From contig NC_015321.1 of NCBI RefSeq assembly GCF_000194605.1, forward strand, positions 4,569,578-4,633,577: a stretch of 64,000 bases of DNA. Reading direction: 5' to 3'. Below the pieces are notes generated by a model that did no database searches, was not told the DNA's origin, and saw only the letters and a list, made by a program, of their open reading frames with translations. Of this stretch, positions 16,630-25,309 are shown one piece after another. The position numbers and the translations under genes are program-made. Numbering within the stretch: position 1 is the first letter of the stretch; every line of letters begins with the position of its first letter. Source of the DNA: Fluviicola taffensis DSM 16823 (GTDB taxonomy: Bacteria; Bacteroidota; Bacteroidia; Flavobacteriales_D; Crocinitomicaceae).

Positions 16630-17583
16630 TTAATTGTTGATCAATTTGGAACTTTGTAAGACTTTGCCATCTTTCATTAAATTCAACATATAAAACCCTG
16701 GGTTCTCTAATTGAACGGAAAGAAGAGCAGCATCAGAAGATATTTTTCTGGTAGAAATTAATTTCCCTGAAACATCCAACAATTCAACTTCACAATTAGA
16801 AATATCCTCCATCAATTGAATCTGAACGGTTCCATTTGCTGGGTTTGGGAAGATTGAAAAATAAGTGGATTGATTCTCTTTTACGGCCAACACATTTGGA
16901 GTAAAAACATAATTAACAAAATTCGACACCAAATTAGCGGCCTCATTATCAGCACCGTGAACAACCAAGCCCGAATTGATATTTATATTATACAAGCCTA
17001 AGACATAGTCTGCATCAACATGCATTTCCAATCCATTTTGTCCTTGCTCCCCATTCACGTTAACCGAAGTTTGGAAATAATTATGATCATCCAAACTATG
17101 AATTTCTAGTGTTTGATTGACCGTTGGACCACTTTGTCCTTCCAAAGCAATAAAACGGTATCCAGAAGTCCAACCCCAATGCATGGATGGAGCTTGAAAA
17201 GCAAGCGGGTGATAACTTGGAAACAATGATGGATCTTCGTGATTCACTGGAGTGTGAACACCAATGTAAAATTTAACTCCTTCAATGTTTGTAATATTGA
17301 ATTGCCCCAATTGAATCGTTGATATAAGATCTTGAGCTCGAATCAAACTAACGGTATCGGATGAAACTTGTGTGATTTGTCCACCATCGTGTACAATGGA
17401 ATATTTCGTGATATAATATTCCAATCTGATTAGTTTAAAACTATTTCCTAGATTATTTGTATGAACGGTATTAAAGGCAAAATCGTCATTTCCTAGTTTG
17501 TGATGAAACACAATAGAAACATTTGATTGCGAGAAAGCTAGTGCATTTGAGAGTAACGCTAGGGCTAAAAATATGTTCTTCAT
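16630..17583 (-). CDS. MbnP-family copper-binding protein with T9SS sorting domain
   Basis: Secreted 317-residue protein. A signal peptide (KNIFLALALLSNALAFSQ) leads into an MbnP-like domain: FHHKLG, LEYYITKYSI, FYIGVHTPVNHEDPSL, YHPLAFQAPSMHWGWTSGYRF (the core is HWGW with W136 and W138), GLEMHVDADYVLGLYNI. Residues about 235-317 form a type A T9SS C-terminal sorting domain (SIFPNPANGTVQIQL, GFYMLNLMKDG), so the protein should be delivered to the cell surface or released, unlike classical periplasmic MbnP. Clustered with an MbnH-like di-heme lipoprotein. Copper binding and a kynurenine modification are inferred from the family. Confidence 0.85.
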   Translation of the reverse strand: MKNIFLALALLSNALAFSQSNVSIVFHHKLGNDDFAFNTVHTNNLGNSFKLIRLEYYITKYSIVHDGGQITQVSSDTVSLIRAQDLISTIQLGQFNITNIEGVKFYIGVHTPVNHEDPSLFPSYHPLAFQAPSMHWGWTSGYRFIALEGQSGPTVNQTLEIHSLDDHNYFQTSVNVNGEQGQNGLEMHVDADYVLGLYNININSGLVVHGADNEAANLVSNFVNYVFTPNVLAVKENQSTYFSIFPNPANGTVQIQLMEDISNCEVELLDVSGKLISTRKISSDAALLSVQLENPGFYMLNLMKDGKVLQSSKLINN

Positions 17584-17688
17584 AATCTATTTTATGCTTT
17601 AGAGAAACCAATAATAAGGTTTATTCGTCAAATTAACTGAATAGATTTAGAGCTATTGTTGAAATTCCAAGGTATTTATTTCAACTAA

Positions 17689-18048
17689 TTAATCTTTGAG
17701 CACTCTTTTTTCAACCATTTGAAGAATTCGTTTGTTGCAATCCGTTTTGTGATTCAAATACCACGTAAATTGATCCAATTCGAGAAAGCTCACAATTAAT
17801 CCAACACATTGATTCCGCAAAGCTTGATTATTTTGAATCGTCTGCCGAATAAATCGGTTACGCTCTTTTTGAGGAAGATTTGATAAATTCGGATTCATTT
17901 GTTTGCAGCAATCCAAAACAAGCAAATTCAAATAGTCATTTTGATATTTCAAAATTGCGCGTAAGTGTTGATTCTGAAACAATTCGAGTCCTGAAGAATC
18001 CACTGATTCATCAAAGAATATTTCAGGAAGTAATGAAGAACGCATCAT
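17689..18048 (-). CDS. Small conserved hypothetical protein, 119 residues
   Basis: Soluble, all-helical 119-residue protein. Visible pieces are FQNQHLRAILKYQNDYLNLL, QKERNRFIRQTIQNN, GLIVSFLELDQFTWY and a basic C-terminus. It resembles, from memory, a small flavobacterial family frequently labelled glyoxalase; nothing here supports a glyoxalase fold, as no metal-ligand pattern is seen, and I would not use that name. No signal peptide. Probably its own transcript, preceded by a TAATTTG sequence and separated by 59 bases from the next gene upstream. Confidence 0.75.
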   Translation of the reverse strand: MMRSSLLPEIFFDESVDSSGLELFQNQHLRAILKYQNDYLNLLVLDCCKQMNPNLSNLPQKERNRFIRQTIQNNQALRNQCVGLIVSFLELDQFTWYLNHKTDCNKRILQMVEKRVLKD

Positions 18049-18107
18049 ATTCAGTTTACGTGTTTAATTATGTTCAAATTACTGAAAAACCTTTTTAAAT
18101 GAAAAAA

Positions 18108-18611
18108 TCAACGCCCTAAAACAGACAAAACCTGCATGACATCTTCTTTTTGGGAGGTTCCTATCAATAATTTTCTGCCATCTTTAAAAACCAACTGAAT
18201 ACCTACTCTTCCAGAAACATTTAAAGCTCTTCCTTTTCCAACAAAACTATAGCGCATTCCCCAACCTCCGTATTCGGTTATTGGTGAATATTCTCTCAAA
18301 TAAACGTGATCGATTTCCTCCCAGTTATATGTTCTGAATTTGAGCTGAATGGGATAGAATCTTACTCCAATTCCTCTATCTGAAATACGGGTTTCCAACT
18401 TCATGATAAAAAACAAGAAAGAAAGGACAAGCATAAATGAAAATGCGACCAACAATGATATATTATTTGCAACATTATTCCCAAAAGGCTTTCCTGCGAT
18501 TACTTGTGTCACAATAAAAAAGCCCATAACACCCTTAATTCCAGCTAAAATAAACCACAGCCACCATTGTCTAAATTTTTGAGTTTCTGTAAAACGATAA
18601 TTCTCTGTCAT
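18108..18611 (-). CDS. Two-helix membrane protein, PH-like domain (DUF6141-like)
   Basis: 167-residue inner-membrane protein. Two adjacent membrane helices (about residues 18-36 and 49-70) are followed by a strand-rich soluble domain: ETRISDRGIGVRFYPIQLKF, YNWEEIDHVYLREYSP, GGWGMRYS, NVSGRVGIQLVFKDGRKLLIGT. This two-helix plus PH-like layout is that of small bacterial families such as DUF6141; I give that name with moderate confidence. Function unknown. Confidence 0.75.
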   Translation of the reverse strand: MTENYRFTETQKFRQWWLWFILAGIKGVMGFFIVTQVIAGKPFGNNVANNISLLVAFSFMLVLSFLFFIMKLETRISDRGIGVRFYPIQLKFRTYNWEEIDHVYLREYSPITEYGGWGMRYSFVGKGRALNVSGRVGIQLVFKDGRKLLIGTSQKEDVMQVLSVLGR

Positions 18612-18731
18612 ACTTTTGACTTTTGGTAAAAAATTAAACTAGCACACCAATCTTTTCAGAACTTTAAATGGTCAATTGGTAAAGAGAATGGTATCAAGCG
18701 ATTCATAAAATAGTGTTACTCAAATATAGTA

Positions 18732-19817
18732 TTATTCCGGCAACTTTTCCAACAACAACAAATAAGGTTCCAACATGTGATTTCCGAAAATAACTTTCGG
18801 ATCTTGGGGAAATTTCTGATAGTACTCTGTATCAGGATACAAGACAATAAAATTTCCACATCGGGTGAAGTCAGTTGAATGAGCTAATTGAGGTGGTTCA
18901 AAACCCTTTAAATTTTTGGTCATTAATTTTCCCACTTTCCGACCCAAGTATTTTTCAAATTGACGTTGCGATTTCTTCGTTGGTCTATTCAATTTATTAT
19001 ACATGTGCTTCACTACTATTCGAGGAATTAAAGGCAATTTTTTAATTGCTTTTTTGGCATTTTTAAATGGATTTACGGTATTGAAATCATTCACTGTTTG
19101 CACCGAGAAAGGAGATTCAGGAACCCAATCTAACGAATTCACAGTATTGTAAGCCCAACCAGCCTGAGTCATTTTTTCGTAGTAATAAGCAAAATATAAA
19201 TTCCCTGGTTTTGGAGCGGCACTACAATACGTTTTAAACTGAACATCCGCAGGAATAAATCCATTTTCTTTCATAATTAGCAAATGAGCAGTCAACAAAT
19301 ACGCTATAGCCCCACCCTGACTATGACCTGTAATGTAAAACTCTTTCTTTCCTTGATCGATTTGAGCAAAAAGTAAAGAATCAATATCTTTCCAAATACA
19401 ACCCAAGGCAGTTGTCCAACCTACATGAACCAAAGCTTTTGGATCTTTTGACAATTCGTAATTAAACGTATCCTTCTCTCCTATTTTTATCCAACCTTTT
19501 GCAGGAACCATTCCTGCATAGAAATTGGCTCCCCAACTCGAAAAAGTACCCGTTGTTCCTCTTAAAGACAAAACCCCTACTCCCGCTTTATCTTCCCAGT
19601 AATCCCATTTATTGTCGAACCCAACTGTTTTTGAACGGTATTTCAATTCAAAACGTTCTGGACCAGGCATAGAATCCCAAGCAGTGGAGTCTGCAAACCG
19701 GAAATTGACTTTTAAGAGTTCCATTGCTTCAAATTTGTCATATCCCGATTTCAACTGAGCGAATGACAAATGAGTTACAAAAACAAGAAAACCGATTAGA
19801 AAAAGTTTGTTTTTCAT
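18732..19817 (-). CDS. Secreted class 3 lipase family protein
   Basis: Exported alpha/beta hydrolase of the fungal-type lipase class 3, 361 residues. Signal peptide NKLFLIGFLVFVTHLSFAQ; nucleophile S166 in YITGHSQGGA; SLDWVPESP holds the likely catalytic Asp; the His is probably that of FGNHMLEPYL near the C-terminus. LSLRGTTGTFSSW supplies the oxyanion region. Triacylglycerol or phospholipid hydrolysis is expected. No T9SS domain, so the mature protein should be periplasmic or outer-membrane associated. The gene starts 4 bases after a small secreted protein gene, with which it forms an operon. Confidence 0.88.
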   Translation of the reverse strand: MKNKLFLIGFLVFVTHLSFAQLKSGYDKFEAMELLKVNFRFADSTAWDSMPGPERFELKYRSKTVGFDNKWDYWEDKAGVGVLSLRGTTGTFSSWGANFYAGMVPAKGWIKIGEKDTFNYELSKDPKALVHVGWTTALGCIWKDIDSLLFAQIDQGKKEFYITGHSQGGAIAYLLTAHLLIMKENGFIPADVQFKTYCSAAPKPGNLYFAYYYEKMTQAGWAYNTVNSLDWVPESPFSVQTVNDFNTVNPFKNAKKAIKKLPLIPRIVVKHMYNKLNRPTKKSQRQFEKYLGRKVGKLMTKNLKGFEPPQLAHSTDFTRCGNFIVLYPDTEYYQKFPQDPKVIFGNHMLEPYLLLLEKLPE

Positions 19818-19821
19818 AGAG

Positions 19822-20373
19822 TTAGTTCATATGAGTCAAATAATCAATTAACGTGAGCAGATGATTCTTCTGCTGCATCATCAATCTGTTTGTATATTGA
19901 ATAGAGTGAATACTTCCTCCACCAGTATATGTTTCTTGCATGAATTTACCAATCAAAACACGTTCTGTATCCATTAATTTTTTCCATTCTTGATGCCAAG
20001 AAACCAGTAATTCACGATCATCATCTTTCATTTTAGCAGACAATATCTCGTAGTATTTTTGAACTAATTTCTCATATTCGGAAGAACAGGCAAGATTAGC
20101 CTTGTTGATTCCTAAGTTTGATGATTCTTTATCTAGTTGCTTTCGAAGCAAATTTTCTACGATAAAAGTGTCTTTCAAAAACAACCGTTGAACGGAATCA
20201 GAAAAAACGGATACTTGTTCTTGCTTTGTTTTTTTTGTGACTAGCTCATTTGCTTGTTTTGCTAAGTCTATTCTCCACTTGACTTTCAATGATTCCATTT
20301 CAGAATCAGAAATTTGTGAAAATGAATACGAACCTTGAAAGATAATCAGTAAAAAAACTATTCTTGAAATCAT
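19822..20373 (-). CDS. Secreted helical hypothetical protein
   Basis: Exported protein of 183 residues, signal peptide ISRIVFLLIIFQGSYSFSQ. The mature chain is charged and entirely helical, with a single Cys (LACSSEYEK); no known motif. It precedes the lipase gene by 4 bases on the same strand; a chaperone or accessory role for the lipase is a possibility suggested only by position. Confidence 0.7.
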   Translation of the reverse strand: MISRIVFLLIIFQGSYSFSQISDSEMESLKVKWRIDLAKQANELVTKKTKQEQVSVFSDSVQRLFLKDTFIVENLLRKQLDKESSNLGINKANLACSSEYEKLVQKYYEILSAKMKDDDRELLVSWHQEWKKLMDTERVLIGKFMQETYTGGGSIHSIQYTNRLMMQQKNHLLTLIDYLTHMN

Positions 20374-20530
20374 GTTTTTAGTTTAAAAATAATCAATATT
20401 AAATAGCTGAGATGAATTGATCAAAACTTTGGGTTTAAATTCTGATGCTAAATCAATGAATCAAAAGAAATAAATTTAACGACTATTTTATTAATTTTAG
20501 TTCGACATTTGATGTCTCGACTCTACAATT

Positions 20531-22498
20531 ATGAAACAAAACTTACTTAGTGCTATTTGCCTATTACTTCTTCCATATCTTGCTTATTCGCAGACAGAAA
20601 AACAACTTGACTCTATCATTCAAGTTTGTTCAAAAATGAAAAACGACACGAATAAAGTCATTTTTCAAAACCAAATTTCTTGGAGTTTTAAGTATTCTCA
20701 TCCAGATTTAATGGAAAAATTGCTTCGCGATAACATTCAGCTTTCAAAGAAATTAAAATTCGATTCAGGAACAGCCTTGGCTTACAAAAACCTCGGAATT
20801 CTAATGGATGAAGCTGGAAACATGCCTAAATCCATTGAAAATTACCAGCTCGCCATTCGTTACTATAAAAAGGCGAATGATGAAATGGGCGTTGCAAAAA
20901 GCGAGGCTAATATTGGGATTCTTTACCGCGATTTGAAACGAAATACAGAAGCCATTGCAAAGTTTCGAGAGTCCAATAAAATATTTATCAAAAATGGATT
21001 TTTACAAGGACAATTAATCATTTATGAAAATTTGAGTATTTGCTACGAATTCATGAACAAATTGGATTCTGCCACTGTCAACATTAAAAAAGCCATGGAA
21101 ATTATGAATGAGCTTAAAACTGTAGACCCCCATGTTTACGGGAATTACGCCAATATTTTCATGAAACAAAAAAATTATCCGAAAGCCATCGAATACTATG
21201 AAAAAGCAATTGAAATATTGGGTTCAGATTCTCGGGGAATAACTTGGACAGATAATTTAGGTCTGGCTTACTACTATCAAAAACAATACCCAAAAGCATT
21301 GCCACTCTTTATAGAAAGCATTGAAAATTCGCACACAATCTACAACGCAAATACGATGGCAACTCACATGCATTTAGCTAATTTGCATTATGCCATGAAG
21401 GACTACAAAAGTGCATTTGATATTCAGCGAACTTACTTGGAAATTCGAGATTCAATTTTTTCAGTAGAAAATTCGAAGCAACTTTCAGAACTAACGAAAA
21501 AATACGATTCTGACAAGAAAAAAATTCAAATTGAGAACCAAAAGAGGCAAATCAAAAGCGAGCAAACTCAAAAGTACATCTTTGCTGGCAGCATGGTCGT
21601 TTTTATTGGATTAGGATTTTTATTATTTCGCTCGTTAAAACAAAAAAACAAAGCAACCAAAATCATCTTAGAACAAAAGAATATTGTTGAAAATCAGAAA
21701 GATGCTTTGGAGTTTAAGAACCGAGAAATCCTAGATTCCATCACGTATGCAAAAAGACTTCAAGATGCCATTCTTCCTGCGGTAGATTATTGGCACAAAA
21801 CACTTCCAGAAAGTTTCATTTTGTACAAACCGAAAGACATCGTTGCTGGCGACTTTTATTGGCTGGAAAGCCATACTGTTTCTAATGGTACAAGTTCTGA
21901 CGAATACTTGTTCTTCGCAGCAGCCGATTGCACAGGCCATGGGGTTCCAGGAGCAATGGTAAGCGTAATCTGTTGCAATGCATTGAACAGATCTGTTTTA
22001 GAATTTGATTTAATCGAACCAGGTAAAATATTGGATAAAACCAGAGAATTAGTTATTTCTACCTTCAATAAAAGTGTGGAAGATGTAAAAGATGGAATGG
22101 ATATTAGCTTGGGTTGCTTGAATGTTAGAACGAAAGAATTACTTTGGTCTGGAGCAAACAATCCGCTGTGGGTTGTTCCTGCAGGTAGTGATGAAATTAT
22201 TGAGTGGAAAGCCGACAAACAACCAATTGGAACCTATGCCGAAGAAAAACCATTCAAGACACATTCAATGGTGTTGGAGCCAAAAACAACCATCTATTTG
22301 TTTACCGATGGATATGCTGATCAGTTTGGTGGACAAAATGGTAAAAAATTCAAATACAAACAGTTTAAAGATTCCATTTTGGCTATTCACGATCGTCCAA
22401 TGGAGGAACAAAAAGAGCATTTAGAAACGACTTTCGAAAGCTGGAAAGGCGAATTGGAACAAGTCGATGACGTTTGTGTCATCGGAATTAGGATTTAA
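20531..22498 (+). CDS. TPR sensor with SpoIIE-type serine phosphatase domain
   Basis: Membrane signalling protein of 655 residues. Order: signal peptide (1-20, ending LAYSQ), periplasmic tetratricopeptide repeats (about 65-320, e.g. AYKNLGILMDEAGNMPKSIENY and KAIEYYEKAIEI), membrane helix (about 349-368), short coiled coil, then a PP2C-like SpoIIE phosphatase (about 415-655) with ILYKPKDIVAGDFYW, AADCTGHGVPGAMVS, LFTDGYADQFGG and QVDDVCVIGI, which supply the metal-binding Asp residues. Such proteins are common in Bacteroidota and are thought to dephosphorylate anti-sigma or antagonist proteins; the partner is not nearby. The 3' end overlaps the TonB receptor gene stop by 4 bases. Confidence 0.93.
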   Translation: MKQNLLSAICLLLLPYLAYSQTEKQLDSIIQVCSKMKNDTNKVIFQNQISWSFKYSHPDLMEKLLRDNIQLSKKLKFDSGTALAYKNLGILMDEAGNMPKSIENYQLAIRYYKKANDEMGVAKSEANIGILYRDLKRNTEAIAKFRESNKIFIKNGFLQGQLIIYENLSICYEFMNKLDSATVNIKKAMEIMNELKTVDPHVYGNYANIFMKQKNYPKAIEYYEKAIEILGSDSRGITWTDNLGLAYYYQKQYPKALPLFIESIENSHTIYNANTMATHMHLANLHYAMKDYKSAFDIQRTYLEIRDSIFSVENSKQLSELTKKYDSDKKKIQIENQKRQIKSEQTQKYIFAGSMVVFIGLGFLLFRSLKQKNKATKIILEQKNIVENQKDALEFKNREILDSITYAKRLQDAILPAVDYWHKTLPESFILYKPKDIVAGDFYWLESHTVSNGTSSDEYLFFAAADCTGHGVPGAMVSVICCNALNRSVLEFDLIEPGKILDKTRELVISTFNKSVEDVKDGMDISLGCLNVRTKELLWSGANNPLWVVPAGSDEIIEWKADKQPIGTYAEEKPFKTHSMVLEPKTTIYLFTDGYADQFGGQNGKKFKYKQFKDSILAIHDRPMEEQKEHLETTFESWKGELEQVDDVCVIGIRI

Positions 22499-24576
22499 TG
22501 TTTTCCACCAATTACCCATTTTATATCCACAAAAATAGTTCTTGGTCTTGAAGGACCGTAAACGAAATTACTGTCTCGCAATTTGGATGTATCAAAATCA
22601 CTCTGATAACTGTCAAATAAATTTTGAATTCCGAGACCAATTCGAATAGTTTGTTCCATTTTGTGAATGTGAATAGATCGTTCAGCTCTGATGCCTAAAT
22701 CCCAAAAGGATTTGGTGTGTACAATTTCATCATGATCTAATTCTGGAGCACCACCGAAATGGGGAACGAGCATTTTTCCAGTGAAAACACCATTAATCGA
22801 TCCAGACCATTTTCCTTCAGGAAAAATTGAAATCGTAGATGAACCGTACACGTTTGGTGTTCTTAGAAAAGCTTTGATAGGTTCTACATCAAGCGACCAT
22901 TGTTGAGCTTCTGTAAAACGCGATTCTTGGTAGGTAAAATTGACATCAACTTGCAAAAATTTATCCCACTTCAAACGAACTGATTCACTAAAATCAGTTA
23001 CTTCGGCATTCGATCCATTGGTCCGTAACAACATCGTTTTAGAAGGATCTACACTTGGAATTTCATTCAGTACAAAGGAATGAAGCAATTGCGTATGAAA
23101 AAATACCGTTTCCGAAGAATAAAGCATCTTCTTTCTTCTTCTACTCCAATTTGCCTGCGCTGAATAAGCATGTGATTTCTCACTCTTCAAATTCGGATCA
23201 ACCTGGATCTGGGAAATTCCTCCATTCGCAAAAGCAATGTGCATATCCGTTTCAAATACTTGAGGTGCTTTAAATCCATTTCCATAAGATAAACGCAATT
23301 GCCATTGTCCATTCGGTTTAAAGAGCAAAGCGGCTCGCGGAGTGATAATCAGATTGTCAACTTTAGAGTGTTTTGTTATTCGAATTCCAGCTACAAAAGA
23401 CCATTTCTGTCCCAAATCTAATTGACTTTGAAGAAAGCCAGCAACTTGCATGATTTGTTGATTGATATAATAATCGTATCCTCTGATTGAATCTTGAATG
23501 TCATCGTGGTAATGTTCCAAACCTCCGATTAAGAGAAATTTGCTTTTCGCGCCGATCTTTTGGGTGAAATTGAATTGAAGACCCGATTGCCAAGTTACAT
23601 TGTTCGTTTTCCCCCAAGCTTCTACATGATTCAAACCCGTATAGTGATGCCGATTTGTTTTCTGAAAACCAGTATATGCTTGAAGGTTCCACTTGGTATT
23701 TCGTGATTTCCAATTTCCAGAAAACTGACCAATAGACGTTATTTGATTTCGAAATTCGCTTTGCTCTGCTTGTTGTGGATCTCCATTCCATAATTGACCA
23801 CCTTGCCGTTGTTCGTGTAAAATCCAAAAATCCGCGTGTAATTCGATTGATTTCCCAATATTCTGAAAGGCATTGATTCCTAATAAAGAACTATTAACGC
23901 GGGGAATTTCTGTAAATCCATCACCGTTTCGATCATAACCATCCCGTACTTTATTCATTCCGGAGAACAAAAAACCACTTTTCTTAGATTTCGTAACCAT
24001 TCCACCATTCAGTTGAATCACTTGTTCGATTGGTCCTTTTGGAACAAGGGAAACTTTATCCGAAATTTCTATAAAGTTGTATTCAGGATGTTTTGTAATA
24101 ATATTGATTGTCCCAGCAATGGCATTTGAGCCATAAAGAACAGATCCTCCACCATTCACAACTTCTATTCGATCTACAATATTTGTTGGGATTTGCTCCA
24201 ATCCATATAAGCCCATCAAAGAAGAAAACAAAGGTCTTCCATTAATTAGAATTTGCGAATATGACCCTCCCAATCCATTCATTCGAACTTGTGTATAGTT
24301 ACACGTTTGACAATTGGTTTCCATTCGTATTCCTGGAGAAAACTTCAACGCATCAGAAATAGAAGTTGCAGAAATTGCTTGAAACAATTTTTGATCTAAA
24401 GTCGAAACAGAAACCACACTATTCTTCTTCAATTGGGCTGTTCGACTTCCCGTAACTGTTACCTCTTCAATTTCTCGCAAAGAATCAGAAGTAACTTTCA
24501 ACGTATCAACATATTGATTTTGAGCTCTATAAATCAGAGGATTTGAAAGGAAAAGAAGGAAAATTAAAGCGCGCAC
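22495..24576 (-). CDS. TonB-dependent outer membrane receptor
   Basis: 693-residue outer-membrane transporter. Signal peptide (1-18), TonB-box region near EIEEVTVTGSR, plug domain (about 45-160) with ISDALKFSPGIRMETNCQTC, RMNGLGGSYSQILINGRP and GGGSVLYGSNAIAGTINIIT, then a 22-strand barrel ending in TIFVDIKWVIGG. No carboxypeptidase-like N-terminal domain and no SusD partner, so it belongs to the metal-chelate/cobalamin/haem type rather than the glycan type. The CxxC pair in the plug is conserved in a Bacteroidota subgroup. A DtxR/MntR-like operator overlaps the promoter, pointing to iron or manganese control. Start is GTG 24576; no ATG fits. Confidence 0.93.
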   Translation of the reverse strand: MRALIFLLFLSNPLIYRAQNQYVDTLKVTSDSLREIEEVTVTGSRTAQLKKNSVVSVSTLDQKLFQAISATSISDALKFSPGIRMETNCQTCNYTQVRMNGLGGSYSQILINGRPLFSSLMGLYGLEQIPTNIVDRIEVVNGGGSVLYGSNAIAGTINIITKHPEYNFIEISDKVSLVPKGPIEQVIQLNGGMVTKSKKSGFLFSGMNKVRDGYDRNGDGFTEIPRVNSSLLGINAFQNIGKSIELHADFWILHEQRQGGQLWNGDPQQAEQSEFRNQITSIGQFSGNWKSRNTKWNLQAYTGFQKTNRHHYTGLNHVEAWGKTNNVTWQSGLQFNFTQKIGAKSKFLLIGGLEHYHDDIQDSIRGYDYYINQQIMQVAGFLQSQLDLGQKWSFVAGIRITKHSKVDNLIITPRAALLFKPNGQWQLRLSYGNGFKAPQVFETDMHIAFANGGISQIQVDPNLKSEKSHAYSAQANWSRRRKKMLYSSETVFFHTQLLHSFVLNEIPSVDPSKTMLLRTNGSNAEVTDFSESVRLKWDKFLQVDVNFTYQESRFTEAQQWSLDVEPIKAFLRTPNVYGSSTISIFPEGKWSGSINGVFTGKMLVPHFGGAPELDHDEIVHTKSFWDLGIRAERSIHIHKMEQTIRIGLGIQNLFDSYQSDFDTSKLRDSNFVYGPSRPRTIFVDIKWVIGGKH

Positions 24577-24589
24577 AAATTATTATTTT

Positions 24590-24597
24590 CACAAATA
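24590..24597 (-). promoter_or_regulatory. -7 box of the TonB receptor gene
   Basis: Minus strand TATATTTG, exact TAnnTTTG match, 13 bases before the GTG start. No TTG at -33; that position is occupied by the operator. Confidence 0.55.
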
Positions 24598-24607
24598 TAA
24601 AACTATT

Positions 24608-24623
24608 TTTAGTCTTGTCTAAA
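24608..24623. promoter_or_regulatory. DtxR/MntR-like operator
   Basis: TTTAGTCTTGTCTAAA, dyad TTTAGnC-nn-GnCTAAA, matches the general pattern of DtxR/MntR-family operators (TTAGnnnnGnCTAA). It covers the -33 region of the TonB receptor promoter and lies 119 bp upstream of the divergent lipoprotein operon. Regulator identity is inferred. Confidence 0.5.
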
Positions 24624-24741
24624 TATTATTTTAATAAGTTGCTTAAAATGGTATTTATGGGATTCAACAACTGAATCACGCACTTCACTTTTTCCCGCCT
24701 TATTTGAAGGAGTAACTCAATTACCTTTAATCAAAAAAAAT

Positions 24742-25308
24742 ATGAAACTATTCAAATTCTCTCTTTTACTAGTTGCTATTTTAGCAATTTCAGCTTGTTC
24801 CAAAGACAAAAAAAAGACACCCGCATCTACTAATCCAGGAACAACCAATCTTCCTTCCACTTTTACATATACTTATGCAAGTGGAAGTTTTCATTTCGTT
24901 TCTCAATCTGATGGAATTGATGTTACTCTGAATGCTGCTCCACAATCTGGGAGTCAAATTGGTAAAGACGCGGGACAATTCCCTCATAATTTAATATCTC
25001 TCATTTCAGAAGATCTGGCCAATCCTACTTTAACTGGGAATCCGGATTTGATTTTCGTTTTAACCAATCAAAATGCGGCATTTTATGCTACGAATCAATC
25101 CATTCACATTGGAGACGGATTTGGAGATGATTTTCAATTTGCAACAGTTGTCAATTCAGTCGCTGGAAAATTCAGACCTCTTAACGCTAATGTGGTATTC
25201 ACCAAACTTTCCGAACAACAAATCATCGGATCAATAACTGGAACCTTTGATTTTGATAACGATGACAACTCGCGAAATTGCACTGTAAACTTCACTTTAA
25301 ACAAGTAG
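24742..25308 (+). CDS. Predicted lipoprotein, unknown function
   Basis: 188-residue lipoprotein: KLFKFSLLLVAILAISACSK with lipidated C19, then a Lys/Thr/Pro linker and a beta-rich domain. Phrases such as SGSFHFVSQSDGIDVTLN and GSITGTFDFDNDDNS suggest a small beta-sandwich seen in many flavobacterial surface lipoproteins. No catalytic motif. First gene of a tight five-gene set; the next start is 1 base after its stop. Its position opposite a metal-controlled TonB receptor may mean shared control. Confidence 0.8.
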   Translation: MKLFKFSLLLVAILAISACSKDKKKTPASTNPGTTNLPSTFTYTYASGSFHFVSQSDGIDVTLNAAPQSGSQIGKDAGQFPHNLISLISEDLANPTLTGNPDLIFVLTNQNAAFYATNQSIHIGDGFGDDFQFATVVNSVAGKFRPLNANVVFTKLSEQQIIGSITGTFDFDNDDNSRNCTVNFTLNK

Positions 25309-25309
25309 T

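Noticed and set aside
17689..18048. Glyoxalase function for the 119-residue protein
   Set aside because: No metal-ligand pattern or beta-alpha-beta modules of the glyoxalase fold; helical throughout.
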